This document shows, piece by piece, positions 27,513 to 36,516 of a stretch of 37,730 bases of DNA. The notes beneath the pieces are model-generated. The model was not told the origin of the DNA, did not search any database, and was given only the letters and a program-made list of their open reading frames with translations. Each line of letters opens with the position of its first letter. Position 1 is the first letter of the stretch. Location: the NCBI GenBank assembly GCA_002254845.1, contig NKPT01000034.1, forward strand, positions 1-37,730. Reading direction: 5' to 3'. The translations under genes and the position numbers were made by a program. The stretch is from Chloracidobacterium sp. CP2_5A. GTDB taxonomy: Bacteria; Acidobacteriota; Blastocatellia; Chloracidobacteriales; Chloracidobacteriaceae.

Positions 27513-28793
27513 TCAGTTTTTCTTCCGGGCGGGTTTGGGACGGACGATTTCTTTCGCTGTCGTCCGAATGTACTCGGCGCTGGCTTGGGCGGACTGCTTC
27601 ACGTTTGGGTCGCTCGCCTTGGCGGCCACCATTTCAAACAGGGCAATTGCCTCGCCGGCTTTATTCGGATCAATCAGCTCTGGGTCGGAGGCCAGAAGCG
27701 ACATTGCTAAGCCATTCATCGCCGGAATGTTGTTGCCGTCTTCCTGGAGCACGGCGCGATAAAGCTCATCGGCCTGATTAAACTTCCCTGCAAACCGATA
27801 GGAATCGCCTGCCCGAACCTTGAGCTCGTGGCGTTTCTTGGGATCGGTCTGCGCCTGGGCTAACTCAGTGTAAAACTTCCCGGCCTTTTCGCCGGCTTCC
27901 GCGTCAGCGTAGAGTTCCGCCAGGAAGCGGTAAGCTTCCGCCGCCTTGCTGCGATAAATCAAATCGCGCTTCTCCGCCGGTTGCGCGTCATTGAGCGCCA
28001 CAGCGCGCGCAGCGGCGGCGCCGGATTCCAGAAAGGCTTTTTTCGCATCTTCGCGCTGCTTGGCGTTGTAGCGCCTGACCGCAATTTCCAGGGTGGCCGA
28101 GGCGAGGTTGCCTAAAAAGCCTGGCTGATTCTCGTCGAGCGCCAGGGCTTTCCGATACTCGTCGGCCGCGGTTTCAAAGTCCTTGCGATTAAAGGCGGCG
28201 TTCCCGGACTCCATGAGAGTTCGGAGCTGGTCATTGATATTTTTGGCGCGCTCATTTTCTTTTTCAATGCGCGCCCGCTCCTCCGCGAGCTTGGCGGCAG
28301 CCTCTTTTTCCTCAGCGGTTGGCGCCGGCGGCGGCGCCGGCGCCGCCGGCGATGACGGCAGACCAGGCGTGCCGCCGTCCTTAGCTTCGGCAAGCAGCTG
28401 GGCATCGGGCGGCAACGCGCCGTCGCCGGGCGTGACGGTGATGTCAATGACCACCGGCTCCGCGCTGGCGATGCGCACCGGCGGCTTGACCTGATACTTC
28501 AAGCCTTGCCCATGCGCGACCACAACGTAGGTTCCAAACGCCTGCACCGTGTAAAAATAGCCGCCTTTCTTGTCGGTCTTCGTCGTCAGCCGGCCCTTGA
28601 TGTCCTGCCGCAAGATGATGATTTCGACGCCGGGCCTAGGCTCCGGCTTGGCGTCGGGCGACGCCTGGTAAAAGACCGTGCCGCGAATGGCGCCGTTTTG
28701 CGCCCAGGCGACTGACCCGAGCAGCCCCAGGCAGAGCGCGAGGACGGTGAGCCGCGCCCCGCCGTATAACAACCGCTTCGCATGATGCCGCAT
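27513..28793 (-). CDS. Secreted carboxypeptidase-regulatory-like and TPR protein
   Basis: A 426-residue exported protein. [12 protein letters not shown] followed by a hydrophobic stretch ending AWAQ is a clear signal peptide. Residues about 33-120 ([42 protein letters not shown]) form a beta-sandwich of the carboxypeptidase regulatory-like type that is common in Acidobacteria. A Pro/Ala linker and a charged helix come next, then TPR repeats from about residue 210 to the end ([23 protein letters not shown] is a canonical unit, longer runs exist). A protein-interaction scaffold outside the cytoplasmic membrane is likely; no enzyme motif is seen. The start is fixed by an excellent GGGAGGAG seven bases before the ATG at 28793. 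ispG lies 64 bases downstream on the same strand. Confidence 0.85.
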   Translation of the reverse strand: MRHHAKRLLYGGARLTVLALCLGLLGSVAWAQNGAIRGTVFYQASPDAKPEPRPGVEIIILRQDIKGRLTTKTDKKGGYFYTVQAFGTYVVVAHGQGLKYQVKPPVRIASAEPVVIDITVTPGDGALPPDAQLLAEAKDGGTPGLPSSPAAPAPPPAPTAEEKEAAAKLAEERARIEKENERAKNINDQLRTLMESGNAAFNRKDFETAADEYRKALALDENQPGFLGNLASATLEIAVRRYNAKQREDAKKAFLESGAAAARAVALNDAQPAEKRDLIYRSKAAEAYRFLAELYADAEAGEKAGKFYTELAQAQTDPKKRHELKVRAGDSYRFAGKFNQADELYRAVLQEDGNNIPAMNGLAMSLLASDPELIDPNKAGEAIALFEMVAAKASDPNVKQSAQASAEYIRTTAKEIVRPKPARKKN

Positions 28794-28836
28794 AAGAAAA
28801 CTCCTCCCTACCGCCGCCGCCAAGCGCCAAGCGCGC

Positions 28837-30318
28837 CTAGGCCGGGCGTGCAAAGAGCGTCCGAATCCACCGCCCAATCCATTGGGCGACCAGTTCCGGC
28901 CACTTGATCGTTTCATTTGCCATCATCATTTTACGAATGCCCCGCTGAACTGCGGGCGAGGCGTCCGCCATGATGTTCCATCCGGGCTTGAAGCACGTTC
29001 CCAAGCCCTCAAGCATGGAAACGACGCGAAAGACATACACCATTTCCTTTGGCATCCGCAGCGGAACGTAGCCAAACGCATCGCGCATGTAGCGCCCGAC
29101 GCTTTCAATGCGCTCGGCCGTCGGCATGTCGCGCAGGTAAAGCTCCCGAAACTTCTCGCCAACCCGCAGGGCGATGGCCCGATCCGCCGCTGGGTCAACG
29201 ACGCCCATCCGGTAAAGCTCGTCCACAATCGCCGGCACATCGCCGCGCAGCCCATCCAGCGTCATTTTGAGCAGGCTATCCCGAATGCGCCCCGAAAGCG
29301 TCCGCACAATGCCAAAATCATACAGGATGATGCGCCCGCGCTCATCGACGGCGACATTCCCCGGATGCGGGTCGGCGTGATAGACGCCGTGAACCAGAAT
29401 CATTTCCAAGTAGACTTCCACTAGCCGCTCGACGATGCGCAGCGGCTCAAAGCCCGCGGCGCGCAGGGCGCTCTCGTCGCTGATCTTAATGCCGGGACGG
29501 TATTCCAGCACAATCGCGTTCGGGCGGCACAGCTCGCCAATGACCTTGGGCACGACGACCAGCGGGTTATCCGCCAGCAGCGCGCCCAATCGCTCGGCGT
29601 TGGCGCGCTCAAACACAAAGTCCATTTCCTCCCGCAAGCCAGCGTTGACTTCCGTCACAATCTGCGAAAACAGTCGCGTCAGGACGTGAACATCCGAGTT
29701 TTCTTGTCGGAAGCGCACCAATTGCTCGTCAAGGAAGCGCAAAAGCGCGTTCACGATGCGAAAGTCGGTAGCCATCTGACGCTCAATGCCGGGACGGATG
29801 AGCTTGACGACGACCGACTGCCCTGCATGCCGCGCGCGATGCACCTGCCCAATGCTGGCGGTGGCGATCGGCGTCGGCGCGAAGTCTTCAAACACGTCTT
29901 CCAGCGGGCAGCCGTAGGTCGCTTCTAGCGCCGCCCGAACCTCCTCAAAGCGCAGCGGCGCGAGGCAGTCCTGAAGCTCGCGCAGCTGGTCAAGGTAAGG
30001 CTTCGGCAACAGGTCGCCGCGCGTGCTGACCACCTGCCCCACCTTGATAAAGCCGACGCCAAGGCGCTCGATCTCAGCTCGGATGCGCCGCGCTCGATCC
30101 GCATGCGTCGCCTCGCTCACGCGCCGCGCGCCGCCGAAGAAGAAAAATCGGTGCTCATCCCGCCAATAGCCTAGAAGCAGCGGCGTCGCCGCCCCCACAA
30201 CCTGCGCCGCTCGGCGCGCGACCTGATAATGCTCCGCCACCGACTGGCGAGCCGGCGCAGCGGCGAGATCGGGCGGCGCGGCGGCAATGGCTGAACCCTG
30301 AAGCGTCACGTTTGGCAC
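28837..30318 (-). CDS. UbiB/ABC1 (AarF) family atypical kinase
   Basis: A 493-residue ABC1-family protein. The family-specific KxGQ motif is K92-V-G-Q95 in FIKVGQVVSTRGDLLP, followed by the Ala-rich nucleotide loop region ASIGQVHRA, VVKLIRPG with the ATP-site lysine, the HADPHPGNVAV catalytic loop and the LYDFGIVRTL metal motif. UbiB-type proteins use ATPase activity to make membrane quinone lipids accessible; plastid and cyanobacterial relatives also affect tocopherol, plastoquinone and chlorophyll turnover. Two C-terminal hydrophobic helices typical of UbiB are not obvious, only a basic, tryptophan-rich tail. The start is a GTG at 30318 with no Shine-Dalgarno; TGTAAT eight bases upstream suggests a leaderless transcript. 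Confidence 0.88.
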   Translation of the reverse strand: MPNVTLQGSAIAAAPPDLAAAPARQSVAEHYQVARRAAQVVGAATPLLLGYWRDEHRFFFFGGARRVSEATHADRARRIRAEIERLGVGFIKVGQVVSTRGDLLPKPYLDQLRELQDCLAPLRFEEVRAALEATYGCPLEDVFEDFAPTPIATASIGQVHRARHAGQSVVVKLIRPGIERQMATDFRIVNALLRFLDEQLVRFRQENSDVHVLTRLFSQIVTEVNAGLREEMDFVFERANAERLGALLADNPLVVVPKVIGELCRPNAIVLEYRPGIKISDESALRAAGFEPLRIVERLVEVYLEMILVHGVYHADPHPGNVAVDERGRIILYDFGIVRTLSGRIRDSLLKMTLDGLRGDVPAIVDELYRMGVVDPAADRAIALRVGEKFRELYLRDMPTAERIESVGRYMRDAFGYVPLRMPKEMVYVFRVVSMLEGLGTCFKPGWNIMADASPAVQRGIRKMMMANETIKWPELVAQWIGRWIRTLFARPA

Positions 30319-30549
30319 AATGGCGAATTACAAAAAGTACAGTCAGATGCGCGATTGGTGCAGATTCTCCAGCGCCATAGACGCTTGGATAGTACGAAAG
30401 CAGGCGAAGCGTGACAAGCCGCCCGCGAATCAGCCCGCAAATAAGCGGCGCGGCGCTCGCTCGCGCCGAGCGCGGCGACTTGCAACCGACGCAACTTTTC
30501 TCCACGATGGATCGTCTTGACCTGCGCCGGAAGCGCGCTTGAATACGCC
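30319..30549. other. Divergent spacer between UbiB-like and TonB-like genes
   Basis: A 231 base spacer carrying both outward promoters. On the minus strand TGTAAT (5 of 6 matches to TATAAT) ends eight bases before the GTG at 30318. On the plus side no strong promoter or ribosome site is evident before the ATG at 30550. No RNA gene is recognisable. Confidence 0.4.
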
Positions 30550-31599
30550 ATGCCTGACGAACGCCCGCCAACCAACCCAGCCGAGGAAGCGCCTGACCCG
30601 CGCGCCTACATCCTGCGCGGCTTTATTTACGCCACGCCGCGCTCGCTTGGGTTTGAAGGTCGTCCGTCCTTTTGGGTTCGGCATGGGTTCAAGCTGGGGC
30701 TGGCCGTAGCGCTGGCGCTGTACTTGCCGTTCCTTGGGTATCAGGCTTACCGGACGTTTATCGTCCCATTTGAAGTGGAGGTCGTCGAAAACGAATACCA
30801 AGTGGATTGGGTAACGCTCACCGACCCCCGCTACAAGCCGCTGCCGAATCCCGAAGGACTCGTCGCTCCCGGCGGTGCCGCCAGCCAAGCGGCGCCGTCC
30901 GACGCCCGTCGCCGCGCTGAAGAGGAAGCCCGTCGCCGCAAGCGCGAGGAGGAAGCAGCTCGCCGTCGCGCCGAAGCCGAGCGCCGCCGCGAGCGGGAGG
31001 GCGACCAGTCGGAGCGGGCGCGACGCAACCGGTCTGACGCCCCAGACAATGACAAGCCGGACGCCGCCGCGCCCAACCGCCCGCTCGGGTTTGGCAAGGT
31101 GGATGTTGGCCCCATCAAGGCCGTTGTCACCAAGCTCTACCACCTGAGCGAATCAGGCGAGCTTGACATCGAGCAGGAAGCTTTCGTCATCACGCTCGCC
31201 TTTCGCGTCGAGCCGAGCGGGCGGCTGTCTGGCCTGCGCATCGTGAAGTCATCCGGCATTGACGCCGTGGATGAAGCGGCGCTCAACATTGCGCGCGCCG
31301 TCAGCGCCTCGCAGGCGCTCGGACCTCTCCACATTCTGACCTCAACCACGCTGACGCTTGATGTCGGACCCCAGTTTATGACGCTGCGCGTCGGCGGCTT
31401 CGCCGGCTCGCCGCTCGAAGCCGCCGCCTTGCAAAATCTCATCAACGGCGGGCTGACGCTCATTCCGCGCAAGGCGGATACGGCGGCGTTCCTCAACAAC
31501 ACCAGCATCAAGGCCGACGGCAAGCGCCTGATGGCCACCGTGCAGATGACCCGCAGCCAGCTCAACGCCCTGCTCAAGCAAAACTTCAAGAAAGGTTAG
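30550..31599 (+). CDS. TonB-like energy transducer with charged helical linker
   Basis: A 349-residue bitopic protein. Residues 1-47 are cytoplasmic, one membrane helix lies at about 48-66 (FKLGLAVALALYLPFLGYQ), and a periplasmic Arg/Glu/Ala-rich helix (about 118-160, RRRAEEEARRRKREEEAARR) spans the envelope as in TolA. Residues about 190-285 match a TonB/TolA C-terminal domain: FVITLAFRVEPSGRLSGLRI, then VKSSGIDAVDEAALNIARAV. The rest, about 60 residues with MTLRVGGFAGSPLEAA, is not a known part of TonB. TolA-like function (AgmX/TonB group) is equally possible because ExbB/ExbD or TolQ/R genes are not nearby. The ATG at 30550 is used rather than an in-frame TTG at 30517. It converges with the M1 peptidase gene 44 bases away. 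Confidence 0.75.
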   Translation: MPDERPPTNPAEEAPDPRAYILRGFIYATPRSLGFEGRPSFWVRHGFKLGLAVALALYLPFLGYQAYRTFIVPFEVEVVENEYQVDWVTLTDPRYKPLPNPEGLVAPGGAASQAAPSDARRRAEEEARRRKREEEAARRRAEAERRREREGDQSERARRNRSDAPDNDKPDAAAPNRPLGFGKVDVGPIKAVVTKLYHLSESGELDIEQEAFVITLAFRVEPSGRLSGLRIVKSSGIDAVDEAALNIARAVSASQALGPLHILTSTTLTLDVGPQFMTLRVGGFAGSPLEAAALQNLINGGLTLIPRKADTAAFLNNTSIKADGKRLMATVQMTRSQLNALLKQNFKKG

Positions 31600-31643
31600 C
31601 CCGCGCGCGGGATGGCTCGCCCCGAGCTAAAAGCGAAAGCCGC

Positions 31644-33995
31644 CTATCGGCGCGGGTTGTCGTTCTGTGGCGGCGGTTGCCGCTTGCGTTCCAACTGCAT
31701 CGGATTCGGCGGCCCTTGCTGCTGCTCCTTGAACGCCTGAAAGCGCGACTTGACCGGGCGACGCGGGAAAAAGTTGTTGGTCAGATCCGCGTCGGCGGTT
31801 TCCAGCCGCGGGTCCACCGCGATGCTCGCTATCTCTTTCGGCGTCACGATAAGTTTTGAGACTTCAAAGTTGTTGAGCCGCCAAATCTCGGCCGGAAAGC
31901 GCATCTCTTCCTTCGTCCCGTCCGCGTAGGTCACTTCCAAAATGACCGGCATGACCAAGCCGCCGATGTTCTTGAAGTCTACGAAGTAGAAGTTCAGCCC
32001 AGCGGCGAGAATTTCCTTCTCGCGGTCGGTGAGCGTCTCTAGAAACTTCCGGTACGCTTCACGGTCGGCGTCAGTGACATCCAGCTCGTCATACTGGTTG
32101 TAGAAATCCTTCAGTTCAGGATACTGGTCAACGCGCTTCGGCAGCGGCTGGTTGCGCTCCTGCGACCGCGTCACCGGGCGCGAATCACGCTCCTGCCGTC
32201 GCAGCGCCTTTTCAACTTCCGGGTTCTGCGTATCCAGCCGGTACCACCGGACGCTCTCAATTGAGATGTCCACGTGGTCGGTCGAGTAAAACCACCCCCG
32301 CCAGAACCAGTCCAAATCCACGCCTGACGCGTCCTCCATCGCCCGGAAAAAGTCGGCCGGCTCTGGGCGCTTGAACTTCCACCGCCGGGCGTACTCCTTG
32401 AACGCGTAGTCAAACAGCTCGCGTCCCAGGATGGTTTCGCGCAGAATGTTGAGCGCCGTTGCAGGCTTGGCGTAGGCGTTGTTCCCAAACTGCAAGAGCG
32501 AATCCGACTGCGTCATAATCGGCACCTGATTTTCGCTCTTCATATAGTCCGCGATGTACTGCGGCTCGCCCCGAAACGACGGGTACTTGTCTTCCCACTC
32601 CTGTTCGGCCAAATACTGCAAAAACGTATTGAGACCTTCATCCATCCACGTCCACTGGCGCTCGTCGGAGTTGACGATCATCGGGAAGTAGTTGTGCCCG
32701 ACCTCGTGAATGATAACGCTAATGAGACCGTACTTCGTGCGCGCCGAGTAAGTGCCGTCCTCCAGCGGGCGCGGGCCGTTGAAGCAAATCATTGGATACT
32801 CCATCCCGCCGACGGGGCCGTTGACGGAAATGGCGACCGGGTAAGGATAGGTGAAGGTATAGCGCGAATAGACGTTGAGCGTGTGAATAATGGCGTGGGT
32901 TGAGTATTTCTCCCACAGCGGGTTGCCTTCGTTGGGGTAGTACGACATCGCCAGGACCTGACTGCCGTCAACGTTGTGCCCCATGGCATCCCAGATGAAC
33001 TTGCGCGAGGACGCGAAGGCGAAGTCGCGGACGTTTTCCGCCTGGAAAATCCACGTCTTCTTGCCAGTCGGGCGGCCCTGCTCAGCGCGGCGGGCTTCTT
33101 CAGGCGTCACGATGAGCACGGGCGCTTTCGCCGCGCGCGCCTGTTCCAGTCGGGCGATTTGTTCCGGCGTTAAGACCTGCTTCGGATTTTGCAGAACGCC
33201 GGTCGCCGCCACGACGTGGTCGTCCGGCGCAGTGATTGAAACCCGATAGTTGCCGAACTCGAGCGTAAACTCGCCGGCGCCTAAAAACTGCGTATGCTGC
33301 CAGCCGCGGTAGTCCGTGTAGGCGCACATGCGCGGAAACCACTGCGCGATTTCGTAAATGTAGTTCTTATCCTTCGGGAAATACTCGTAACCCGACCGCC
33401 CGCCAAGCTTCACGGCGTCGTTGATGTTGTAGCTCCAATCCACCGAAAAGCTTGTCTGCTGCCCGGGCTTGAGCGGCGCCGGCAAATCGACGCGCATCAT
33501 GGTCTTGACGACAACGTGCTTGAGCGGCTGCCCCTTGGCGTCCTTGACGGCCGTAATCTTGTAGCCGCCGTCAAACTCCGGGCGCCGCAGCAGGCTGTCA
33601 AGAACCGACAGGGGCACGCGATCCAGCCCGCGGGACGTTTGCGACTGGAAGGCGTCGCTGTCCTTGGCGAAGATGTTTTGGTCAAGCTGAAGCCAGAGGT
33701 AGCGCAGCTCGTCCGGCGAGTTGTTCGCGTAGGTAATCGTTTCGCTAGCCTGAATGCGCTGACGCTCGTCATCAAGCTCAACGGCGATGACGTGATCGGC
33801 GCGGTTTTGCCAGTACTTATGGCCGGGCGCGCCAGACGCCGCCCGATATTCATTCGGCGTTGGAAGGACTTCATCGAGCTGGCGAAACTTGTCGCTTGGC
33901 TTGGATTTCGACTGAGCCAGCGCCGCGCTTGGCGCGCCAAGGCCGGCCAGCCCGAGCGTTGCGATCAGGGCAAGACAAGACAGAATGGGTTTCAT
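31644..33995 (-). CDS. Exported M1-family metallopeptidase
   Basis: A 783-residue zinc aminopeptidase-like protein. A signal peptide is clear (MKPILSCLALIATLGLAGLG to AALAQ). An N-terminal beta-rich domain is followed by the gluzincin core: GGMEY at 397-401, where typical M1 enzymes have GxMEN, then HEVGHNYFP with zinc ligands His430 and His434, and the third ligand Glu453 in WMDEGLNTF. The missing N of GxMEN and HNYFP in place of HxWFG put it in the divergent periplasmic M1 group common in Acidobacteria and Bacteroidetes rather than the PepN group. The C-terminal domain (EVTYADGTKEEMRFPAEIW) is a beta sandwich, and the tail is rich in Gln, Pro and Arg. It is the last gene of a five-gene minus-strand operon. 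M at 33995 is chosen over a TTG at 34028. Confidence 0.88.
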   Translation of the reverse strand: MKPILSCLALIATLGLAGLGAPSAALAQSKSKPSDKFRQLDEVLPTPNEYRAASGAPGHKYWQNRADHVIAVELDDERQRIQASETITYANNSPDELRYLWLQLDQNIFAKDSDAFQSQTSRGLDRVPLSVLDSLLRRPEFDGGYKITAVKDAKGQPLKHVVVKTMMRVDLPAPLKPGQQTSFSVDWSYNINDAVKLGGRSGYEYFPKDKNYIYEIAQWFPRMCAYTDYRGWQHTQFLGAGEFTLEFGNYRVSITAPDDHVVAATGVLQNPKQVLTPEQIARLEQARAAKAPVLIVTPEEARRAEQGRPTGKKTWIFQAENVRDFAFASSRKFIWDAMGHNVDGSQVLAMSYYPNEGNPLWEKYSTHAIIHTLNVYSRYTFTYPYPVAISVNGPVGGMEYPMICFNGPRPLEDGTYSARTKYGLISVIIHEVGHNYFPMIVNSDERQWTWMDEGLNTFLQYLAEQEWEDKYPSFRGEPQYIADYMKSENQVPIMTQSDSLLQFGNNAYAKPATALNILRETILGRELFDYAFKEYARRWKFKRPEPADFFRAMEDASGVDLDWFWRGWFYSTDHVDISIESVRWYRLDTQNPEVEKALRRQERDSRPVTRSQERNQPLPKRVDQYPELKDFYNQYDELDVTDADREAYRKFLETLTDREKEILAAGLNFYFVDFKNIGGLVMPVILEVTYADGTKEEMRFPAEIWRLNNFEVSKLIVTPKEIASIAVDPRLETADADLTNNFFPRRPVKSRFQAFKEQQQGPPNPMQLERKRQPPPQNDNPRR

Positions 33996-34051
33996 CACGG
34001 ATGCGTTCGACTTACCAAGATGTGGCAAACGGGAAACTACGGCGCGCTATG

Positions 34052-34351
34052 TTACACCTCGCCGCGCAAGCGCGCATAGACATAATCCAAGTCGCGCAGC
34101 GACGTCACGATGTAGACCTCGCGCGGGCGGGCGTCGTCGCTCGCGCTGAGCGCGACGGTGATGCCGTTGTCCGGGCATTTGGCAAAGCACGGGCGGCTGC
34201 TCATGGCGACGCAGCCGCCAAGGCCTTCCCTTTCAAGCTGTTTTTGAAACAGCGGCCGAATGCGCGCTCCCAGCGCCGCCACGTCGCCGTCGGTGGCCCG
34301 GCGGCTACAACTGCTACAGAACTTCACTGTGTCAAATAGCGGATCGCTCAT
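34052..34351 (-). CDS. Thioredoxin-like [2Fe-2S] ferredoxin / DUF1636-like protein
   Basis: A 99-residue soluble protein with a cysteine pattern of a thioredoxin-fold [2Fe-2S] protein: FCSSC (Cys12, Cys15), an extra Cys47 in GGCVAMSS, and CFAKCPDNGITVAL (Cys55, Cys59), the CxxxCP loop of that group. It could carry electrons or bind metal; the partner is unknown. The ATG at 34351 overlaps the TGA of the peptidase gene upstream as ATGA, so translation is coupled. The gene is followed after 56 bases by the M1 peptidase gene. Confidence 0.7.
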   Translation of the reverse strand: MSDPLFDTVKFCSSCSRRATDGDVAALGARIRPLFQKQLEREGLGGCVAMSSRPCFAKCPDNGITVALSASDDARPREVYIVTSLRDLDYVYARLRGEV

Positions 34352-35733
34352 CGAGCGCAAACTCCGTCGGACAACGCCGCGTGGCGGATGGCTTCAATTT
34401 CCTCGACTTCCTTGGGCGCGGCAGCCGTCAAGATTTCATTGCCAGCGCGCGTCACGAGTACGTCATCCTCGATGCGGACGCCAATGCCGGCGTAGCGTTT
34501 TGGCATGCCCTTGAGGCTCGGCGCAAAGTAGAGCCCCGGCTCGACCGTCACCACGCAGCCCGGCCGAAGCTTTTCATAGAGGAAGCTCCCGTTTTCGGTT
34601 TCGCTGGTGAAATACGCGCAGGCGTCGTGCACATCGCTGCCCAGCCAGTGGCCAGCGCGGTGCATGTAAAAGCGCAGGTAGGTCTTCTTTTCCTTGATTT
34701 CATCCAGCGAGCCGGTCAGAAGCTTCAAGTCGCGCAGGCCCTCAATAAGCGTTTCGAGCGCTACTTGGTGATACTCGTCAAAGCGCGCGCCCGGCTGGAC
34801 GGCGGCGATGGCGGCCTTTTGCGCGGCCAGGACAAGCTCGTAAATCTCGCGCTGCGCAGGCGTGAACCGCTTGCCGAGGGGAAACGTTCGGGTGATGTCG
34901 CTGGCGTAGTAGCCATACTCCGCGCCGGCGTCAATCAGCAGCAGCTCGCCGTCGCGCAGCAGGCTATTGTTGGCGTTATAGTGCAGAACGGTCGCGTTCG
35001 CGCCGCCCCCGACAATCGAGGTGTAGGAGCTTCCCAGCGCGCCGCGCTTGCGGAAGACGTATTCCAGCTCCGCCTCGATCTGAAACTCATACTGGCCTGG
35101 CGCGGCCCTCTGCATCGCCCACAGGTGGGCTTCGGCGGCGATGTCAGCCGCGCGGCGCATGCGCTCGATTTCATCCGCGTCTTTGACGAGGCGCAGCCTG
35201 CCGAGCAACGGCAAGGTGTCGCGGATGATGGATGGGGCCGGGCCTTGCCGATGCCGGCGGTGGGCCGCCGCCCGAAACGCGGCGATGACGCGCTGGTTGA
35301 GGCGCTCGTCGCGGCCAAACTTGAAGTAAAGCGTCTGCGCCGCTTCAAGGTACCCGCCGATGCGCGTATCGAGCGCGTCGATTGGAAACGCCTCGTCCGC
35401 GCCGTACAGCGCCTTCGCGCCCTCGACGCCGGCGCGCGCGCCATCCCAGGTTTCGCGCTCCGGATCGCGCGGCCGAACGAACATCGCCAGACGCGGCGCC
35501 GCGCCGCCGACCAAAACGATGACGGCGTCCGGCTCCTCGAAGCCGGTCAGGTAATACACGTCGCTGTCCGGGCGGTAGCGGTAATACAGGTCGTGCGTCC
35601 GGTGGGCTTCGGGCGGGTTGTAGAGGATCATAACGTCATCGCCGAGCTGCTTGAACGCTTGCCGACGGCGGCGAGCGTAGCGCTCAGGGTCAAACGCGGG
35701 CGGCGGAAAAACTTCTCCAAAGCGGTTGGGCAT
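34348..35733 (-). CDS. pepP: Xaa-Pro aminopeptidase (M24B)
   Basis: Cytosolic metallopeptidase that removes an N-terminal residue preceding proline. The 461-residue protein has the N-terminal AMP_N creatinase-like domain (FKQLGDDVMILYNPPEAHRT, YYLTGFEEPDAVIVL) and the pita-bread catalytic domain. All five metal ligands are visible: Asp268 and Asp279 in LLIDAGAEYGYYASDITRT, His362 in HRAGHWLGSDVHD, Glu398 in VTVEPGLYF and Glu422 in GVRIEDDVLV. The start follows trpC by six bases and the stop overlaps the ferredoxin-like gene by four, showing tight operon packing. Confidence 0.93.
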   Translation of the reverse strand: MPNRFGEVFPPPAFDPERYARRRRQAFKQLGDDVMILYNPPEAHRTHDLYYRYRPDSDVYYLTGFEEPDAVIVLVGGAAPRLAMFVRPRDPERETWDGARAGVEGAKALYGADEAFPIDALDTRIGGYLEAAQTLYFKFGRDERLNQRVIAAFRAAAHRRHRQGPAPSIIRDTLPLLGRLRLVKDADEIERMRRAADIAAEAHLWAMQRAAPGQYEFQIEAELEYVFRKRGALGSSYTSIVGGGANATVLHYNANNSLLRDGELLLIDAGAEYGYYASDITRTFPLGKRFTPAQREIYELVLAAQKAAIAAVQPGARFDEYHQVALETLIEGLRDLKLLTGSLDEIKEKKTYLRFYMHRAGHWLGSDVHDACAYFTSETENGSFLYEKLRPGCVVTVEPGLYFAPSLKGMPKRYAGIGVRIEDDVLVTRAGNEILTAAAPKEVEEIEAIRHAALSDGVCAR

Positions 35734-35739
35734 GGGCGG

Positions 35740-36516
35740 TCACGGGCGCTGTCGCCCGGTCAGGTCAGCGAAAGCGGCCGCTAGGTCAGCGGCGCGCATC
35801 AGGCTGGTTCCGACCAGAAAGCGCGTGCAGTAAGGCAGCAACATCTCGACGTCCGCGCGGCGGTGAATCCCGCTGGCGGTTATCGTTACGATACCGGACG
35901 GGACGCGCGGCGCAAGCCGTTTCGTCGTATCGAAGGAAATCTCGAAAGTTTCCAGATTGCGGTTGTTGATGAGAATGACCGCCGGACTGACGCGCAGCGC
36001 GCGCTCCAGCTCAGCTTCGGTTTGCGCCTCGACGACCGGCGTCATGTTCCAGCGCCTGGTTTCGGCGTGCAAGTCGGCGAGCTGCGCGTCATCGAGAATC
36101 TTCACGATGAGCAGGACGGCTTCCGCGCCGGCGCGGCGAGCGTCGTGAATCTGGGCGGGATGAAGGATGAAATCCTTGCACAGCGCGGGGCGCGGCGAGC
36201 GCCGCGCGACTTCAGCCAGCAGCTCGCAGCCGCCGCCGAAGTAGTCCGGCTCTGTCAGAACGGAAATGGCCGCCGCATAGGCCTCATAGACGGGCAGAAG
36301 GCGCGTCAGGTCCGGCGCAGCCTGCAGGACGCCCTCGCTTGGCGAGCGGGGCTTGATTTCAGCGACGAGCGCCACGCCATCCGCAGCGAGCGCCGGGAGA
36401 AAGCGACCCGCCGCAGGCTGAAGGTCGGCGGCCGGCGCGGTCGAGCGGCCGGCAAAGGCGGCGCGGCGCGCCGCCACGATGTCGGAAAGCGCGGGCGGGA
36501 TCGGTCTCACAGTCAT
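35740..36516 (-). CDS. trpC: Indole-3-glycerol phosphate synthase
   Basis: Tryptophan biosynthesis enzyme that closes the indole ring from CdRP with loss of CO2 and water. The 258-residue TIM barrel shows LVAEIKPRSPSEG (phosphate and catalytic lysine loop), ISVLTEPDYFGGG, LCKDFILHPAQI, AVLLIVKIL, PVVEAQTEAELERAL, INNRNLETFEI and FLVGTSLMRA. The usual SESGI phosphate loop reads TASGI. No other trp gene is adjacent, so it is a scattered pathway gene. Its ATG overlaps the TGA of the SDR gene by four bases (ATGA), implying coupling. Confidence 0.94.
   Translation of the reverse strand: MTVRPIPPALSDIVAARRAAFAGRSTAPAADLQPAAGRFLPALAADGVALVAEIKPRSPSEGVLQAAPDLTRLLPVYEAYAAAISVLTEPDYFGGGCELLAEVARRSPRPALCKDFILHPAQIHDARRAGAEAVLLIVKILDDAQLADLHAETRRWNMTPVVEAQTEAELERALRVSPAVILINNRNLETFEISFDTTKRLAPRVPSGIVTITASGIHRRADVEMLLPYCTRFLVGTSLMRAADLAAAFADLTGRQRP

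Noticed and set aside
34381-35784. 467-codon open frame opposite pepP on the plus strand
   Set aside because: It mirrors the codon phase of the well-supported pepP gene; GC-rich third positions create such antisense frames and the translation has no recognisable motif.
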